Shown: piece by piece, positions 18,765 to 28,902 of the stretch | How the letters are laid out: each line of letters opens with the position of its first letter | How positions within the stretch are numbered: the first letter of the stretch is position 1 | From: CAZTTH01 sp964615975 | GTDB taxonomy: Bacteria; Verrucomicrobiota; Lentisphaeria; JABSQK01; JAJFLO01 | Length of the DNA: 64,000 nucleotides | Reading direction: 5' to 3' | Assembly (NCBI GenBank): GCA_964615975.1 | Contig: CAZTTH010000007.1 | Coordinates: forward strand, 1 to 64,000 | Position numbers and translations under genes: made by a program | The notes under the pieces: generated by a model | What the model was told of the DNA's origin: nothing | What the model saw: the letters and a program-made list of their open reading frames with translations, nothing else | Databases searched by the model: none

Positions 18765-19616
18765 ATGACTAAATCGGATTCCATGAAGTTCTACATGCAT
18801 GATATTCGCACGATTCCCTTGATCACAACGACCGAAGAAGTGGAATTGGCAGCCTTGATCAAAAAAGGCGATGAAAAGGCAAAAGCTAAATTGATTGTGG
18901 CAAATTTGAGGCTGGTGGTTAAGATTGCCCATGATTTTAAAGGTGCCGGGTTGACCTTGCAGGACTTAATTTCAGAAGGCAATATTGGATTAATGAGAGC
19001 CGCAGAAAAATTCGATCCTGCCAAGGGAGCGAAATTCAGCAGTTATGCGGCATGGTGGATCAAACAGGCGATGCGGCGTGCGTTAATGGAGAAAAGCAAA
19101 ACCATTCGTATTCCCATAACCAGTGCGGGAAAAATTAATAAAATCAAGATCACCCGAAATGTTTTAAGTGATCAATTAGGACGCGATCCAACGGATCGGG
19201 AAATTGCCGGCAAGCTGGATTTCAGTGAACGGGTTGTATCAAGGCTCAAACAGGCTGATCAACGCACGGTTTCTTTGTTTGATCCTATTGCGCCAGATAA
19301 AGATGGTTGGGTAAAGGATTTTCTGCCAGATGAAAAGGCATTGACCCCCGATTCAATTATCAGCGACCTGGAATCTTCGCAGAACCTGACCCGATTGATC
19401 GAATCTCTGGATAGTCGTGAACAAATGATTCTCCATCTACGTTATGGCTTGGATGGCAAGCCACCTCATACCTTGGAGGAAGTCAGCAAAAAAATTGGCC
19501 GTACCCGTGAACGAGTACGGCAAATTCAAAATCGGGCGCTTACCAAATTGAAGAATTTGCTGTCTGAAAATAAATCACGAGGCAAATCCGGATCATTGGC
19601 CTTTCTGATACATTGA
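18765..19616 (+). CDS. RNA polymerase sigma factor, sigma-70 family (RpoD/RpoS-like, no region 1.1)
   Basis: A 283-residue sigma factor. Region 1.2 starts at MKFYMHDIRTIPLIT. Region 2 is complete (NLRLVVKIAHDFKGAGLTL, DLISEGNIGLMRA, FSSYAAWWIKQAMRRAL, with the aromatic and Trp residues used in promoter melting). Region 3 follows, and region 4.2 has the helix-turn-helix TLEEVSKKIGRTRERVRQIQ near residues 241-260. The near-consensus regions 2.4 and 4.2 suggest primary-type promoter recognition. The short length and absent region 1.1 recall the alternative or main sigma factors of PVC-type bacteria. It could be a group 2 factor. It is transcribed alone from a long leader. Confidence 0.9.
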   Translation: MTKSDSMKFYMHDIRTIPLITTTEEVELAALIKKGDEKAKAKLIVANLRLVVKIAHDFKGAGLTLQDLISEGNIGLMRAAEKFDPAKGAKFSSYAAWWIKQAMRRALMEKSKTIRIPITSAGKINKIKITRNVLSDQLGRDPTDREIAGKLDFSERVVSRLKQADQRTVSLFDPIAPDKDGWVKDFLPDEKALTPDSIISDLESSQNLTRLIESLDSREQMILHLRYGLDGKPPHTLEEVSKKIGRTRERVRQIQNRALTKLKNLLSENKSRGKSGSLAFLIH

Positions 19617-19641
19617 AATTGATGTTAAGATTTATCATTTT

Positions 19642-19672
19642 GAATTCTTAGCATCTGCTAGGAGAAGAATTC
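19642..19672 (+). terminator. Possible weak terminator after the sigma factor gene
   Basis: Perfect 8-bp arms GAATTCTT (19642-19649) and AAGAATTC (19665-19672) enclose a smaller AGCA/TGCT hairpin. The T tract after it is poor, so termination is uncertain. The rest of the spacer to carA (19673-19957) shows nothing I can name. Confidence 0.3.
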
Positions 19673-19957
19673 TTTCCGCTCAATCTCTATTCCAGCATTG
19701 ACACGAGTTGTGGTCATTTTATAATTCCCAAGATTGTATTCATTAACCTGGAATCCTATGTATTCACGGGGATAGTTTTTTAAAATCGCTTAAGCATATT
19801 TGGAGTTGAGCTTGATTTGATCCAGAGTTCTGACTGCAGTCCCATTATAACCTAAACTTGAAATTATCTAGTGACCTTATGATGTGTCTCGATATATTGA
19901 TTTCTTAAACACTCGAAGCTGGAGACAAGAGCAGTTAAAAATGGATATACAACAGTA

Positions 19958-21130
19958 ATGAATATATATCAAGAAAAATGGCGAAAACAGCGTAACCAAT
20001 TGGCCTTTTTAGCTTTGGCTGATGGCAGTATCTATCGTGGGTATTCTATTGGGGCGAATATCGATCAGGTTGGTGAAGTGGTATTTAATACCGGAATTAC
20101 CGGTTACGAGGAAATCATCACCGATCCTTCTTATGCCGGGCAAATTGTGGCGCTAACTTATCCGGAAATCGGTAATACGGGGATCAATCAGGCAGACCGT
20201 GAGTCACGGGGAATATTCATTAATGGATTTGTCGTACATAATTTGAATACATATGAGAATTGGAGAAGTGAAGAATCACTCGAAAATTTTTTAATTCGTC
20301 ATCAAATCCCCGCGATTGCCGGAGTCGATACCCGTTCATTAACCACTAAATTACGCACGCTTGGGACACTGAAAGGTTATCTTTGTGTGAGTGGTTCTGT
20401 TACGCCCGATGAAGCAGTAAAAAAAGCCCAGGATTGGATTGGATTAGATGGCCAGGATTATGCTATGAAAGTCAGTTGTACGAATAAGTATCGATGGGAA
20501 GATTATAAGATAGAAGGGGACAGTTATTGGGGGGTGGCAGATACTTTGCCGACTGCCGACCTTAAAATAATCGCGTACGATTTTGGCATTAAATGGAATA
20601 TACTGCGGAATATGAGATTATCCGGCATGGATGTGACTGTGACCCCTGCCAAAACCCCGGCAAGTGAAATTTTGGCCATGAAGCCGGATGGCGTTTTTTT
20701 TTCAAATGGGCCAGCAGATCCTGCAGCGGTTTCTTACGCGATCACTCATGCTCGAGAACTAATCGGCAAGATTCCGATTATGGGAATTTGCTTGGGACAT
20801 CAAATTTTAGGATTGGCTTGTAAGGCTAAAACATTTCGCTTGAAATTTGGTCATCATGGTTGCAATCATCCGGTAATGGAATTGGAATCCGGCGAAGTAG
20901 AAATCACCTCGCAAAACCATAACTTTGCCATTGATCCAAATACCATCGATTCTGCCACGCTTGAAGTGACACATGTCAACTTAAATGATCATACGGTGGA
21001 AGGGATTCAACATCGGAGTGAGCCCATGTTTGCGGTTCAATATCATCCGGAAGGTGGACCTGGACCACATGATCCCCAGTATCTATTCAATCGTTTCCGT
21101 GATTTAATAGGCGGGAAGTTTAAGTTTTAA
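19958..21130 (+). CDS. carA: Carbamoyl-phosphate synthase small subunit
   Basis: A 390-residue glutaminase subunit that supplies ammonia to CarB for carbamoyl phosphate, the entry to pyrimidines and arginine. The N-terminal domain (ALADGSIYRGYSIG, EVVFNTGITGYEEIITDPSY) is typical. The class I glutaminase half has Cys278 in GICLGHQILGLA and His363/Glu365 in QYHPEGGPGPHD. Length is normal. carB is not next to it within this window; the following gene is on the opposite strand, 17 bases beyond the stop. Confidence 0.96.
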   Translation: MNIYQEKWRKQRNQLAFLALADGSIYRGYSIGANIDQVGEVVFNTGITGYEEIITDPSYAGQIVALTYPEIGNTGINQADRESRGIFINGFVVHNLNTYENWRSEESLENFLIRHQIPAIAGVDTRSLTTKLRTLGTLKGYLCVSGSVTPDEAVKKAQDWIGLDGQDYAMKVSCTNKYRWEDYKIEGDSYWGVADTLPTADLKIIAYDFGIKWNILRNMRLSGMDVTVTPAKTPASEILAMKPDGVFFSNGPADPAAVSYAITHARELIGKIPIMGICLGHQILGLACKAKTFRLKFGHHGCNHPVMELESGEVEITSQNHNFAIDPNTIDSATLEVTHVNLNDHTVEGIQHRSEPMFAVQYHPEGGPGPHDPQYLFNRFRDLIGGKFKF

Positions 21131-21147
21131 GCAATTTCTGAAAATCA

Positions 21148-22509
21148 TTATTCGATTAATCGCAAGAGGTTATTTTCCACGGATTGTTCTTCGTAAAGTA
21201 AACCGACGAGGCGAAAACGTGCTTCGGCAACACTCAGGTTGACCTCACCAAGGCGGGAGAGAGTAATGATTCCGGCGCGATATTGTTCTCGCGCATCTAG
21301 GTAATTGGCTGCAGCCAGTTCTACCGCTCGTTCTTCATGGCGTATTTTATCTTTGATTGTGTCAATGATATTTTCAAATTTAGCTAGCTGACGATACCGA
21401 TCACGAATTACTTCCTGGGTTAACCAAGCAATTTCCTGTAATTGCAAGGTCACGGATGAACGTTGTGATTTAATTTTCCCGCCCTGATATAGTTTCCATG
21501 ATAGGATTAATCCGGCAGCCCATTCATCATCCAGATTATTGACGGCTGGTCCAGTGACGCCGGCTTCACCTACGGCATGAAGCTCAGGTTTATTATCGGC
21601 GGCGAGACGAAGCTTCTCTCCATTCAAAATGCGTGATTTGGCTTGTAAACGCGCCAATTCCGGTCCGCTTTCAATGTGTTGGGTGGCATTATCAAATAGA
21701 ACCATCAAATCCGAGGAGCGACTTAATTCGCCGACTATCTTGAAGGAGCGAGGTTTAAGGGCGATCATAAAACTTAAATCCTGTTGCAATTGCTCGATAT
21801 TAGACTCGGTTTGCTTGCGGTCGATTTCGACTTGTAAGCGATTGATTTCTGCCTGTCGCACATCCAACTCGCTAACCAGTCCAGCATCGAACAAGGCCTG
21901 CGCATCTTGTTGTTCACCCTGACGTTGTTTGATGCGATCGGAAATAATTGCCAATCGAGCGCGCTCAAGCAGGAGGGTAATAACTGTCATTCGCGCATGA
22001 AAGGCGTTGTCACGTCTGATCTCAGCCATCATTGCTCGCGATAATTCTGTCGCAGCGGATGATTGCTCAGCGATTGCCCGACTTTTCCCGAAGTTCCAGA
22101 GCAATTGATCCAGCATCAATGTGCCAGCATGATCATCCACTCGACCAGCATCGACTTCGCCCAATGGTCCAAGACGGAAGGTACTTAATGCAAAATTGTG
22201 TCTATAACTGCTTTTGGCGGATATTTGGGGGCGAGTAAAGGCAAGGTCAGCTTTGCCAGAAAATTGCGTGGCAGCCAATGCGCTTTGTGCCGCTAGTGTG
22301 GATTCGGCCTGATTGCGGGCTATTTCGGCGGCAGTGTTTTTATCCAGAATGATGATGTCGTGAGAGTCATGATTGATCTCGGCAATAATTTCATTATTGT
22401 TGGCAATTCCAACCAGGATAATGACCAGGTAAAGACAGGGAAACATGGGGAATCGAATCAGATAACAAAATCGATATCTGGACTTAGCGGGTTGTCTGGT
22501 AGAATTCAT
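21148..22509 (-). CDS. TolC-like outer-membrane efflux protein
   Basis: A 453-residue member of the outer membrane efflux protein family. The N-terminal part has a hydrophobic segment (about 22-36) that can serve as a signal or lipoprotein-free leader. The body has two repeats of long amphipathic helices rich in Gln, Glu and Arg (for example RQAEINRLQVEIDRKQTES and EERAVELAAANYLDAREQYR), typical of the trans-periplasmic helical barrel. The motif YRAGIITLSRLGEV is characteristic. It should form the exit duct for the RND pump encoded immediately upstream (21-base spacing). It is the last gene of the operon. Confidence 0.9.
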   Translation of the reverse strand: MNSTRQPAKSRYRFCYLIRFPMFPCLYLVIILVGIANNNEIIAEINHDSHDIIILDKNTAAEIARNQAESTLAAQSALAATQFSGKADLAFTRPQISAKSSYRHNFALSTFRLGPLGEVDAGRVDDHAGTLMLDQLLWNFGKSRAIAEQSSAATELSRAMMAEIRRDNAFHARMTVITLLLERARLAIISDRIKQRQGEQQDAQALFDAGLVSELDVRQAEINRLQVEIDRKQTESNIEQLQQDLSFMIALKPRSFKIVGELSRSSDLMVLFDNATQHIESGPELARLQAKSRILNGEKLRLAADNKPELHAVGEAGVTGPAVNNLDDEWAAGLILSWKLYQGGKIKSQRSSVTLQLQEIAWLTQEVIRDRYRQLAKFENIIDTIKDKIRHEERAVELAAANYLDAREQYRAGIITLSRLGEVNLSVAEARFRLVGLLYEEQSVENNLLRLIE

Positions 22510-22530
22510 GAGATTATACGCTTTACAATG

Positions 22531-25500
22531 TTAACTGGTCGAAAGGTTTTTTTCTCCACTATACATTTTGTTCTTAAACTGCTCTTTTATCATTTCCAAT
22601 ATTTGATAAAGGACTGGAACGACTAGTAATGTCATGATGGTACTCATGATCAAGCCCGCTATGAAACAGGAGGCAAAAGGACTCCAGGTAACACTGAATT
22701 CTGGCACACCTATGGCCATACAGAGCAATCCGGCAATCGTGGTCAATGAGGTTAATATGATCGGTCTGATTCGTTGGTGACCAGCCAGCAATAATGCGTC
22801 ACCTAGCGGCAGTCCATTTTTTCTATGTTTATTAATAAATGTAATCAAGACAATGCCGTCATTCACCACCATGCCAGACAGCCCAATGAGAGCAACAAAA
22901 GATTGGACTGTAAAATAGGATCTTTCGATTCGTACAGAGCCTGGCGGGAGAAGTTTGGCACTCAGGCTGACTATTGCCATCATCAGAACGACACCAATAA
23001 TACAGAATATTATATTTGACATGATAAGAAATGGCTGAGTATAACTATTGAATTGAGTAGATAGTATAAGATAGATGAATATCATGCTGATGATAAATGC
23101 CAGACCCAGACTGCGGTAACTTTTCAAGGTACTTTCAGCTTCCCCGCCAAAGGCAATGGACGCGCCTGGATATTGGCTGGCATGTTCCTTATACCATTGG
23201 GTTACGAGATGGGACACATCGGGTGCGCCAATTGATGCTTTTTCCCGAATATTGCCGGTGATGGTTATGGTGCGCTGGAAATCACGTCGCACCAAGTTTG
23301 CCGATTCCTCGTGTTGGCTGATGCTGCCCAGGTCGGCTAAACGAGTGAATCCACCCGTGTCGGTTTTCGTTATTGGGATATTTAATATTGTGTTGGGTTC
23401 CTTTAATAATGATCGAGAGAACCGAACACGAATCGGGAAATCCTTATCATTACGACGAAATTCGCCAATGTAACTCCCATTAAAAGCTGTTGCGATAAAA
23501 TTTTGCGCACTATCAACGGAGAGATTATGGAGTGCTGCTCGACGGGTATCGATCTTAAAGTTGAGAACGGTATTTGTCCGATCACGGTTATGTTGCAGGT
23601 CAATGATGCCATCCAATTTTTCACCAATTTTGGCTATGGATTTAAGATATTCCAGTAAATCCATGGTTAAGCGAAGTACAATCTCATCGGTAATACCGGT
23701 AACGCGGATATTTACGGGTTGCCCTATCGGCGGTCCATCCGGCGCCGCTATGACTTCAATTTCAATCCCATCCCGTTCAAAGTGAGAATCCAACTCATCC
23801 CGAATCTCTTGGATAAAGATTTTAGGATCGTCGTAAGCGCGTTGATCGCGTTCGGGTAATTCGACAAAAATCAACCCCAGTTGATTGCTAAAAATTGGGT
23901 TGTAGGTGGAATCAATCGTCATCCCGGCTGTACCGGTGGCATTTTTCACCTTCTCGTGGCCTTTGGCGATCAGATAGTTAGAAATCAAGCGTACCTTGCG
24001 ATCCGTTTCATGCAAGGGGGTTCCAACCGGCATCCGAATGTAGGTTAACATGACTGATGTGTCTTCAGGGAAAAACACCATTTTTATAATTGGTTTTATT
24101 GAAGTGATATAAGGTGCAATCAGGATAGAAATTGCCAATAATGTTGAGACCAGAATCAATGCCAGCACAGACCGGGGATGGACTAGTACCCAGCGTAGAG
24201 CACAATCAAAAAAACGCGAGATAATGACCATGGGATGTGGGATGTGGATTTTGGCAATTTGATGTTTGACCTGGGTTGCCTTTACAATATTTTCCTTGCC
24301 CAGGATGCGTTCACAATCGAGGGTATGCGCCGGTAGCATCACTAAACTTTCCAATAAACTGACGATAAGCACAGTAATGACGGAAATTGGGATCAATGAA
24401 AAGAAATCACCAGTTGAACCAGTCATTAGCAACAGGGGCGAAAACGCTGCACATGTGGTCATGGTCGCGGAAACAATGGGGAAAAAAACTTCCGTTGTTC
24501 CTTTAACTACCGCTTCCTGTAGAGGTAGTCCATCTTCGCGTAGACGGAGAATATTGTCGATGACGATGATCGCATCATCAACAACAATACCGCAGACTAA
24601 AATGAATCCGATTAATGACATTTCATTAATACTGGCGCCGATGATGTAAAAAATGATTAGCGTGCCAATGAAACTGATAATCATTCCCGACAGAGTCAAA
24701 ATCGCTGAACGGCTGGCATAGACAGTGAAAATTCCGAGAATGGCAAATGCCAGCTTGCAGATTAATGAATTAGGTTGATATACGATTCCAATTGCGGTTA
24801 ATAAACCAAGAAAAGTTGCGATCACTAACACATGGGGCGGTCGATCGGTCATGAAGAGGATCAAGAGTATAACTACTAAAACTGATGAGAGCATCAGATT
24901 ATTAATCAACACACCCAGGCCATCCTTGATTTTAATGGAACTATCGAGAGTTATTACTGCTTCCAGGTGTAATGATATATTAGTCTGGAGAAACTCGGCA
25001 ACTACTTCCTGAACCTGTTCATTGATAGCGATGGCATTGGCATTAGTGGTTTTAAGCACCTTGCAGGTGACCGTATCCTGGCCATTAACAGAACTTATGA
25101 TGCTGGTTTCAATTGGGTGGAAGCCCGACTCATTGATATCAATGACATCTGCAACGGTTATAGGATTACCACTGCCATCACGACGAATGATCAGATCATA
25201 CAGATCATTGGGAGCGCGATAACGTTGATCAATTTTGATGTATCGCTCTCCTTCAGTAGTATCAATAATTCCACCTGGAGGTGACCTGCCATTTGTCTGT
25301 AACGAGTTTATGACTTCATTGATAGTAATTTGGTATCGTTCCAGCTTTTGTGGATCTATAATCATTTCATACTGTTCCGGCCTATCACCCAAAAGTATGA
25401 CTTCCTTTACACCGTCTATCAGCTCCAATCGCGTCCGTAATGCTTTTGCCAGCAAAGTCAGTGTGCGCAAGGAAAGTGGAGAATGCCGCGAAGCGGTGAT

Positions 25501-25956
25501 CAAATTTACTTGTACAACTGGTAGCCACTCGTCCACATTTAATTTGCGAAAGACTGGGGTCAATGTTTTTCCATTAACAAATGGCAACAGATTTTGTCGG
25601 CTTAGAACGCGGAAACGCATTTCATTGTAAAGCATGTCGTAATCGGTATCGTCTTCAAATTTGACATGCACCAGAGACTGGTTTGCAGTCGAAGTCGAGC
25701 GTATGTATTCGATGTTTTCCATTCCCCGCAAGCTTTCTTCGATCTCGTCGGTTACCAAGCGTTCAACTTCTTCAGGTGAAGCTCCAGGATATTGTGTAAT
25801 GACCTCGACTTCGCCAAATTTGATATTGGGATAACGATCGATGGGCAGATTGGGGATGGCAATAAAGATCCCGAAAATGATTGCCAGTATATAGATAACG
25901 TTGAAGGGGATACTAAATCTTAAGGTCAGGCGAATAAAAGATTCTAAATACGACAT
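22531..25956 (-). CDS. RND-family efflux permease (AcrB-like)
   Basis: An inner-membrane proton-driven transporter of about 1,141 residues, with the family layout of two six-helix halves each holding a large periplasmic loop. The N-terminus is RFSIPFNVIYILAIIFGIF, then the loop motif YPGASPEEVERLVTDEIEE. The proton-relay Asp pair lies in TM4 (VCGIVVDDAIIVIDNI), and the second half has GLSGMVVNDGIVLITFIN. It is somewhat longer than AcrB (about 1,050). It belongs to the heavy-metal/multidrug-like division by general pattern, but the substrate is not readable. It starts 4 bases after the thioredoxin-like stop, so the two are translationally close. No membrane fusion (adaptor) protein gene is adjacent. 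Confidence 0.93.
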   Translation of the reverse strand: MSYLESFIRLTLRFSIPFNVIYILAIIFGIFIAIPNLPIDRYPNIKFGEVEVITQYPGASPEEVERLVTDEIEESLRGMENIEYIRSTSTANQSLVHVKFEDDTDYDMLYNEMRFRVLSRQNLLPFVNGKTLTPVFRKLNVDEWLPVVQVNLITASRHSPLSLRTLTLLAKALRTRLELIDGVKEVILLGDRPEQYEMIIDPQKLERYQITINEVINSLQTNGRSPPGGIIDTTEGERYIKIDQRYRAPNDLYDLIIRRDGSGNPITVADVIDINESGFHPIETSIISSVNGQDTVTCKVLKTTNANAIAINEQVQEVVAEFLQTNISLHLEAVITLDSSIKIKDGLGVLINNLMLSSVLVVILLILFMTDRPPHVLVIATFLGLLTAIGIVYQPNSLICKLAFAILGIFTVYASRSAILTLSGMIISFIGTLIIFYIIGASINEMSLIGFILVCGIVVDDAIIVIDNILRLREDGLPLQEAVVKGTTEVFFPIVSATMTTCAAFSPLLLMTGSTGDFFSLIPISVITVLIVSLLESLVMLPAHTLDCERILGKENIVKATQVKHQIAKIHIPHPMVIISRFFDCALRWVLVHPRSVLALILVSTLLAISILIAPYITSIKPIIKMVFFPEDTSVMLTYIRMPVGTPLHETDRKVRLISNYLIAKGHEKVKNATGTAGMTIDSTYNPIFSNQLGLIFVELPERDQRAYDDPKIFIQEIRDELDSHFERDGIEIEVIAAPDGPPIGQPVNIRVTGITDEIVLRLTMDLLEYLKSIAKIGEKLDGIIDLQHNRDRTNTVLNFKIDTRRAALHNLSVDSAQNFIATAFNGSYIGEFRRNDKDFPIRVRFSRSLLKEPNTILNIPITKTDTGGFTRLADLGSISQHEESANLVRRDFQRTITITGNIREKASIGAPDVSHLVTQWYKEHASQYPGASIAFGGEAESTLKSYRSLGLAFIISMIFIYLILSTQFNSYTQPFLIMSNIIFCIIGVVLMMAIVSLSAKLLPPGSVRIERSYFTVQSFVALIGLSGMVVNDGIVLITFINKHRKNGLPLGDALLLAGHQRIRPIILTSLTTIAGLLCMAIGVPEFSVTWSPFASCFIAGLIMSTIMTLLVVPVLYQILEMIKEQFKNKMYSGEKNLSTS

Positions 25957-25960
25957 TAAT

Positions 25961-26452
25961 TCAAGAACCGAGTGCTTGCGTGATCAATTTTATTGCCAGA
26001 GGGGAATCAATATGGAAATCGCAATAAATAATGGTGCGAGATTTATCTATTATGATATGCCAAGGTGTTCCAAAAGTATGATAGTCTCGCATTAATGTCG
26101 AACCTCTTCCCTTGCCATCGTCATGGCCTATGGGAATGACCAAGTGATAGCGTTTGATTATATCGAAAATTTTGCAGTCTGTATTTTCTGAGAACCCCTC
26201 AAAAACTGTTTGCACTGAAAGAAAGACAATATTTGGTGAATCGGCAAAAGTTGTTATTAAGTGTTTTAATGTTGGAAAACCGTAAACATGGCAACCATGG
26301 CACCAATTTTGAAAGCAATAAATATAGATGATCTTGTTTATGAAATCATTTAATTTTGGTGTTGACTTATCCGTTTTGAGGTTGAACCAAACATCTATAT
26401 TGAGCTCTGGAGCAATTTGCCCACACATTGGATGTATGGCTCCCATCATCAT
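25961..26452 (-). CDS. TlpA/thioredoxin-like protein
   Basis: A 163-residue thioredoxin-fold protein. The active-site motif is WCHGC (Cys51, Cys54), after IIYIYCFQN, and a cis-proline loop is at FGTPWHIIID (about residue 131). A strand (NIVFLSVQTVFEG) between them fits the TlpA/AhpC-type insertion. No signal peptide is evident, so it may be cytoplasmic. The HG dipeptide between cysteines is unlike the GP of standard thioredoxin and more like DsbA (PH) or redoxin variants. A GAGG ribosome site precedes the ATG triplets. It is 4 bases upstream of the RND permease gene, which suggests co-expression. Confidence 0.8.
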   Translation of the reverse strand: MMMGAIHPMCGQIAPELNIDVWFNLKTDKSTPKLNDFINKIIYIYCFQNWCHGCHVYGFPTLKHLITTFADSPNIVFLSVQTVFEGFSENTDCKIFDIIKRYHLVIPIGHDDGKGRGSTLMRDYHTFGTPWHIIIDKSRTIIYCDFHIDSPLAIKLITQALGS

Positions 26453-26543
26453 GTGATCCTCAATAGTTTATGGAGTTTCTAAGTTTGGATGGTGTTGAAT
26501 GAAAGGGTCATCAAAATTTCGCAACAATACTTAAGTGCTGCTC

Positions 26544-27869
26544 TCATGCCCGATATACGTTAGCCAGAGTCGGGCAGCAATTCCGGGTATCAATAACCAC
26601 CTCTGCATAACGAACAATGGCGTCGTAATCAATGCCGTCATGGGCGGTGGCAATTATTGCCGCATCATAATGATTCGATTCTATATCGGTCATGGCAATG
26701 CTTTTTATCCCGGCAAATTGTGGATGTTCCCGAGTATGTTTGACAACCAGGCAATAAGGATCGAGATAATCCACCTGCGCGCCTTTATTGTTTAATTCCT
26801 TCCACAGAATGAAGGTTGGACTTTCGCGTTCGTCATCAACATTTTTTTTATACGCCAATCCCACCAGCAAAATCCGACTTCCCTTGAGTGATTTCTTCCG
26901 GTCGTTTAGTGCCAGCATGGTTTTCTGTATGACATAACTAGGCATATTGGTATTAATTTCTCCAGCCAATTCAATAAACCTGGTGCTTATGCCATATTCT
27001 TTCGCTTTCCAGGAAAGATAGAAAGGATCGATCGGGATACAATGTCCACCCAAGCCCGGTCCGGGATAAAAAGGCATGTAACCAAAGGGCTTGGTCTTTG
27101 CGGCTTCAATGATTTCCCAGACATCCAGATTCATTTTATCAAAAACAATCTTTAATTCATTTACCAAGGCAATATTTACACACCGGAAAATATTTTCCAT
27201 CAATTTGGTAGCTTCGGCAGCGCGACAGGATGAAACTGGCACGGTCTGACATATAATGGTATTATATAAAACTTGAGCGACATTTAAGGATTCTGGATTT
27301 ATCCCACCAACTACTTTGGGAATCGTCTTGGTGCTGAATTCTTTATTATTTGGATCTTCGCGTTCTGGTGAATAGGCGATAAGAAAATCTATTCCGGGAA
27401 TTAATCCCGATCCTTCCCCCAGAATCGGGGCCAGGACTTCTTCGGTTGTTCCTGGATACGTTGTCGATTCCAAAATAACAAGTTGTCCGATGCGAATATA
27501 GGGTGCTATGCTTCCGCCGGTTTGAGTGATAAAGCTTAAATCCGGTTCTCGGTATTCATTTAAGGGAGTGGGAACACAAATTATGATGATATCACAGGTT
27601 GTTATTGATGAAAAATCACTGATTACCTGTGCCAATGGATTGGCGGCGATTAAACGCGATATTTTTTCTGGTTGTATATGATGTATATATGATTCGCCCT
27701 GTTTTAACTGGGAAATTTTGCGCGGATCGATATCAAATCCGGTAATCGGAAATCCGGAACTGGCAAATTCCAGCAGCAACGGCAATCCCACATATCCCAA
27801 CCCAACGATGCCAATTCGTGATTCCTTGTTTTTAATCTGATCTACCAAGCGAGAGCTATCCATGGCCAT
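26544..27869 (-). CDS. Nucleotide-sugar dehydrogenase (UDP-GlcNAc/UDP-Glc 6-dehydrogenase family, WbpA-like)
   Basis: A 441-residue NAD-dependent dehydrogenase that oxidises the C6 hydroxyl of a UDP-sugar to a uronic acid for surface polysaccharides. The Rossmann motif is RIGIVGLGYVGLPLL (about 18-32). The catalytic cysteine lies in PGPGLGGHCIPIDPFYL, with LMENIFRCVNIALVNEL before it and VGLAYKKNVDDERESP in the C-terminal domain. The LGGHCIPIDP form is that of the WbpA/WecC branch, favouring a UDP-N-acetyl sugar. A good GGAGG ribosome site supports the 27869 start. It lies 91 bases ahead of the thioredoxin-like gene on the same strand. Confidence 0.9.
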   Translation of the reverse strand: MAMDSSRLVDQIKNKESRIGIVGLGYVGLPLLLEFASSGFPITGFDIDPRKISQLKQGESYIHHIQPEKISRLIAANPLAQVISDFSSITTCDIIIICVPTPLNEYREPDLSFITQTGGSIAPYIRIGQLVILESTTYPGTTEEVLAPILGEGSGLIPGIDFLIAYSPEREDPNNKEFSTKTIPKVVGGINPESLNVAQVLYNTIICQTVPVSSCRAAEATKLMENIFRCVNIALVNELKIVFDKMNLDVWEIIEAAKTKPFGYMPFYPGPGLGGHCIPIDPFYLSWKAKEYGISTRFIELAGEINTNMPSYVIQKTMLALNDRKKSLKGSRILLVGLAYKKNVDDERESPTFILWKELNNKGAQVDYLDPYCLVVKHTREHPQFAGIKSIAMTDIESNHYDAAIIATAHDGIDYDAIVRYAEVVIDTRNCCPTLANVYRA

Positions 27870-28199
27870 TTACTGCCTCCATTGTGTGATATATTGAAAT
27901 ACGTCGAATGTCGTACGACACTTAATTTTCTCTTTCTTGGATTTTAACTTAATGCCAGAAAGAAACACATTAAAATAAGAAACCATGAAACAATTATACA
28001 AATAAGAGTTGATAACCAAACAGGGTTGTCTATATTTAATTTTTTTTGTGGAGGAACCCTAGTAGGAAAACGCTTATTAACGTTGTTGCTTTCTTATTGG
28101 GTTATGATTTTTACCTAATGATTTCAATTTCTTGACGACAAAATCACTGATAACGTTTACTACTACTATATTTAATGAAGCGATTATAAGGGACATTGT
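27870..28199. other. Divergent intergenic region upstream of rplY
   Basis: About 330 AT-rich bases between two divergent genes. I see no RNA gene or convincing promoter. The ribosome binding site AAGGGA lies just ahead of the rplY start. Confidence 0.4.
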
Positions 28200-28850
28200 A
28201 TGGCTTTAGCATCGATTAAAATCAATTCCGACCCGCGTTTGAAAACTCGAAAAGGCGCGAATAAGCGTTTGCGGAAAACTGGGAAAATTCCCTGTGTCTT
28301 GTTCGGACATGGTATCAGTTCAGTGAATTTAACCGTTGACATGAAAGAAATACTGCCCGTGATTGATCACCCCAGTATTGTCAATCTGACGATTCAAGGC
28401 AGTGATGATACGCGAATGGTTCTGATCAAACATGTGCAATTGGATTATTTGGGAGCCAATGTAATCCATATTGACTTTCAGCAGATTCGCATGGAAGAGA
28501 ATATTACTGTTGAAATTCCATTGGAAATAATCGGTCAACCTGTTGGTCTGCAATCAGGGGGGCAATTAGATCAGGTTATGCACACAATTCTGGTGGAATG
28601 TCTGCCGGCAGTACTCCCTGAAAAAATTGTTTATGATGTCAGTCATATGAATATTGATGATAGTTTGCCGATTAGCAAGTTACCTTTGCCTGAAGGCGTA
28701 ACAGCAGTGTATAATGATCCCCATATTGTGGTGGTTCATGTTTTACCCCCGATAGTTGTTGAAGAGGAGGAAACACCCGCAGACAGTACTGGGCAAAAAG
28801 CAGGTGGCGAACCAGAAGTGATAACCAAAGGAAAGAAGGAAGTAAAATAA
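28200..28850 (+). CDS. rplY: 50S ribosomal protein L25/general stress protein Ctc
   Basis: A 216-residue two-domain L25 of the Ctc (TL5) type that binds 5S rRNA. The N-terminal L25 domain has RKGANKRLRKTGKIPCVLFG (about 18-37). The C-terminal beta domain follows (HIDFQQIRMEENITVEIPLE and LPISKLPLPEGV), then a charged tail. Longer L25 proteins of this type precede pth in many bacteria, and pth follows here after 52 bases. Confidence 0.95.
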   Translation: MALASIKINSDPRLKTRKGANKRLRKTGKIPCVLFGHGISSVNLTVDMKEILPVIDHPSIVNLTIQGSDDTRMVLIKHVQLDYLGANVIHIDFQQIRMEENITVEIPLEIIGQPVGLQSGGQLDQVMHTILVECLPAVLPEKIVYDVSHMNIDDSLPISKLPLPEGVTAVYNDPHIVVVHVLPPIVVEEEETPADSTGQKAGGEPEVITKGKKEVK

Positions 28851-28902
28851 TCCGGAACCCAGCAAGTAACGCATTATATGTTGTTGTTTTTGTAATTGGC
28901 GA

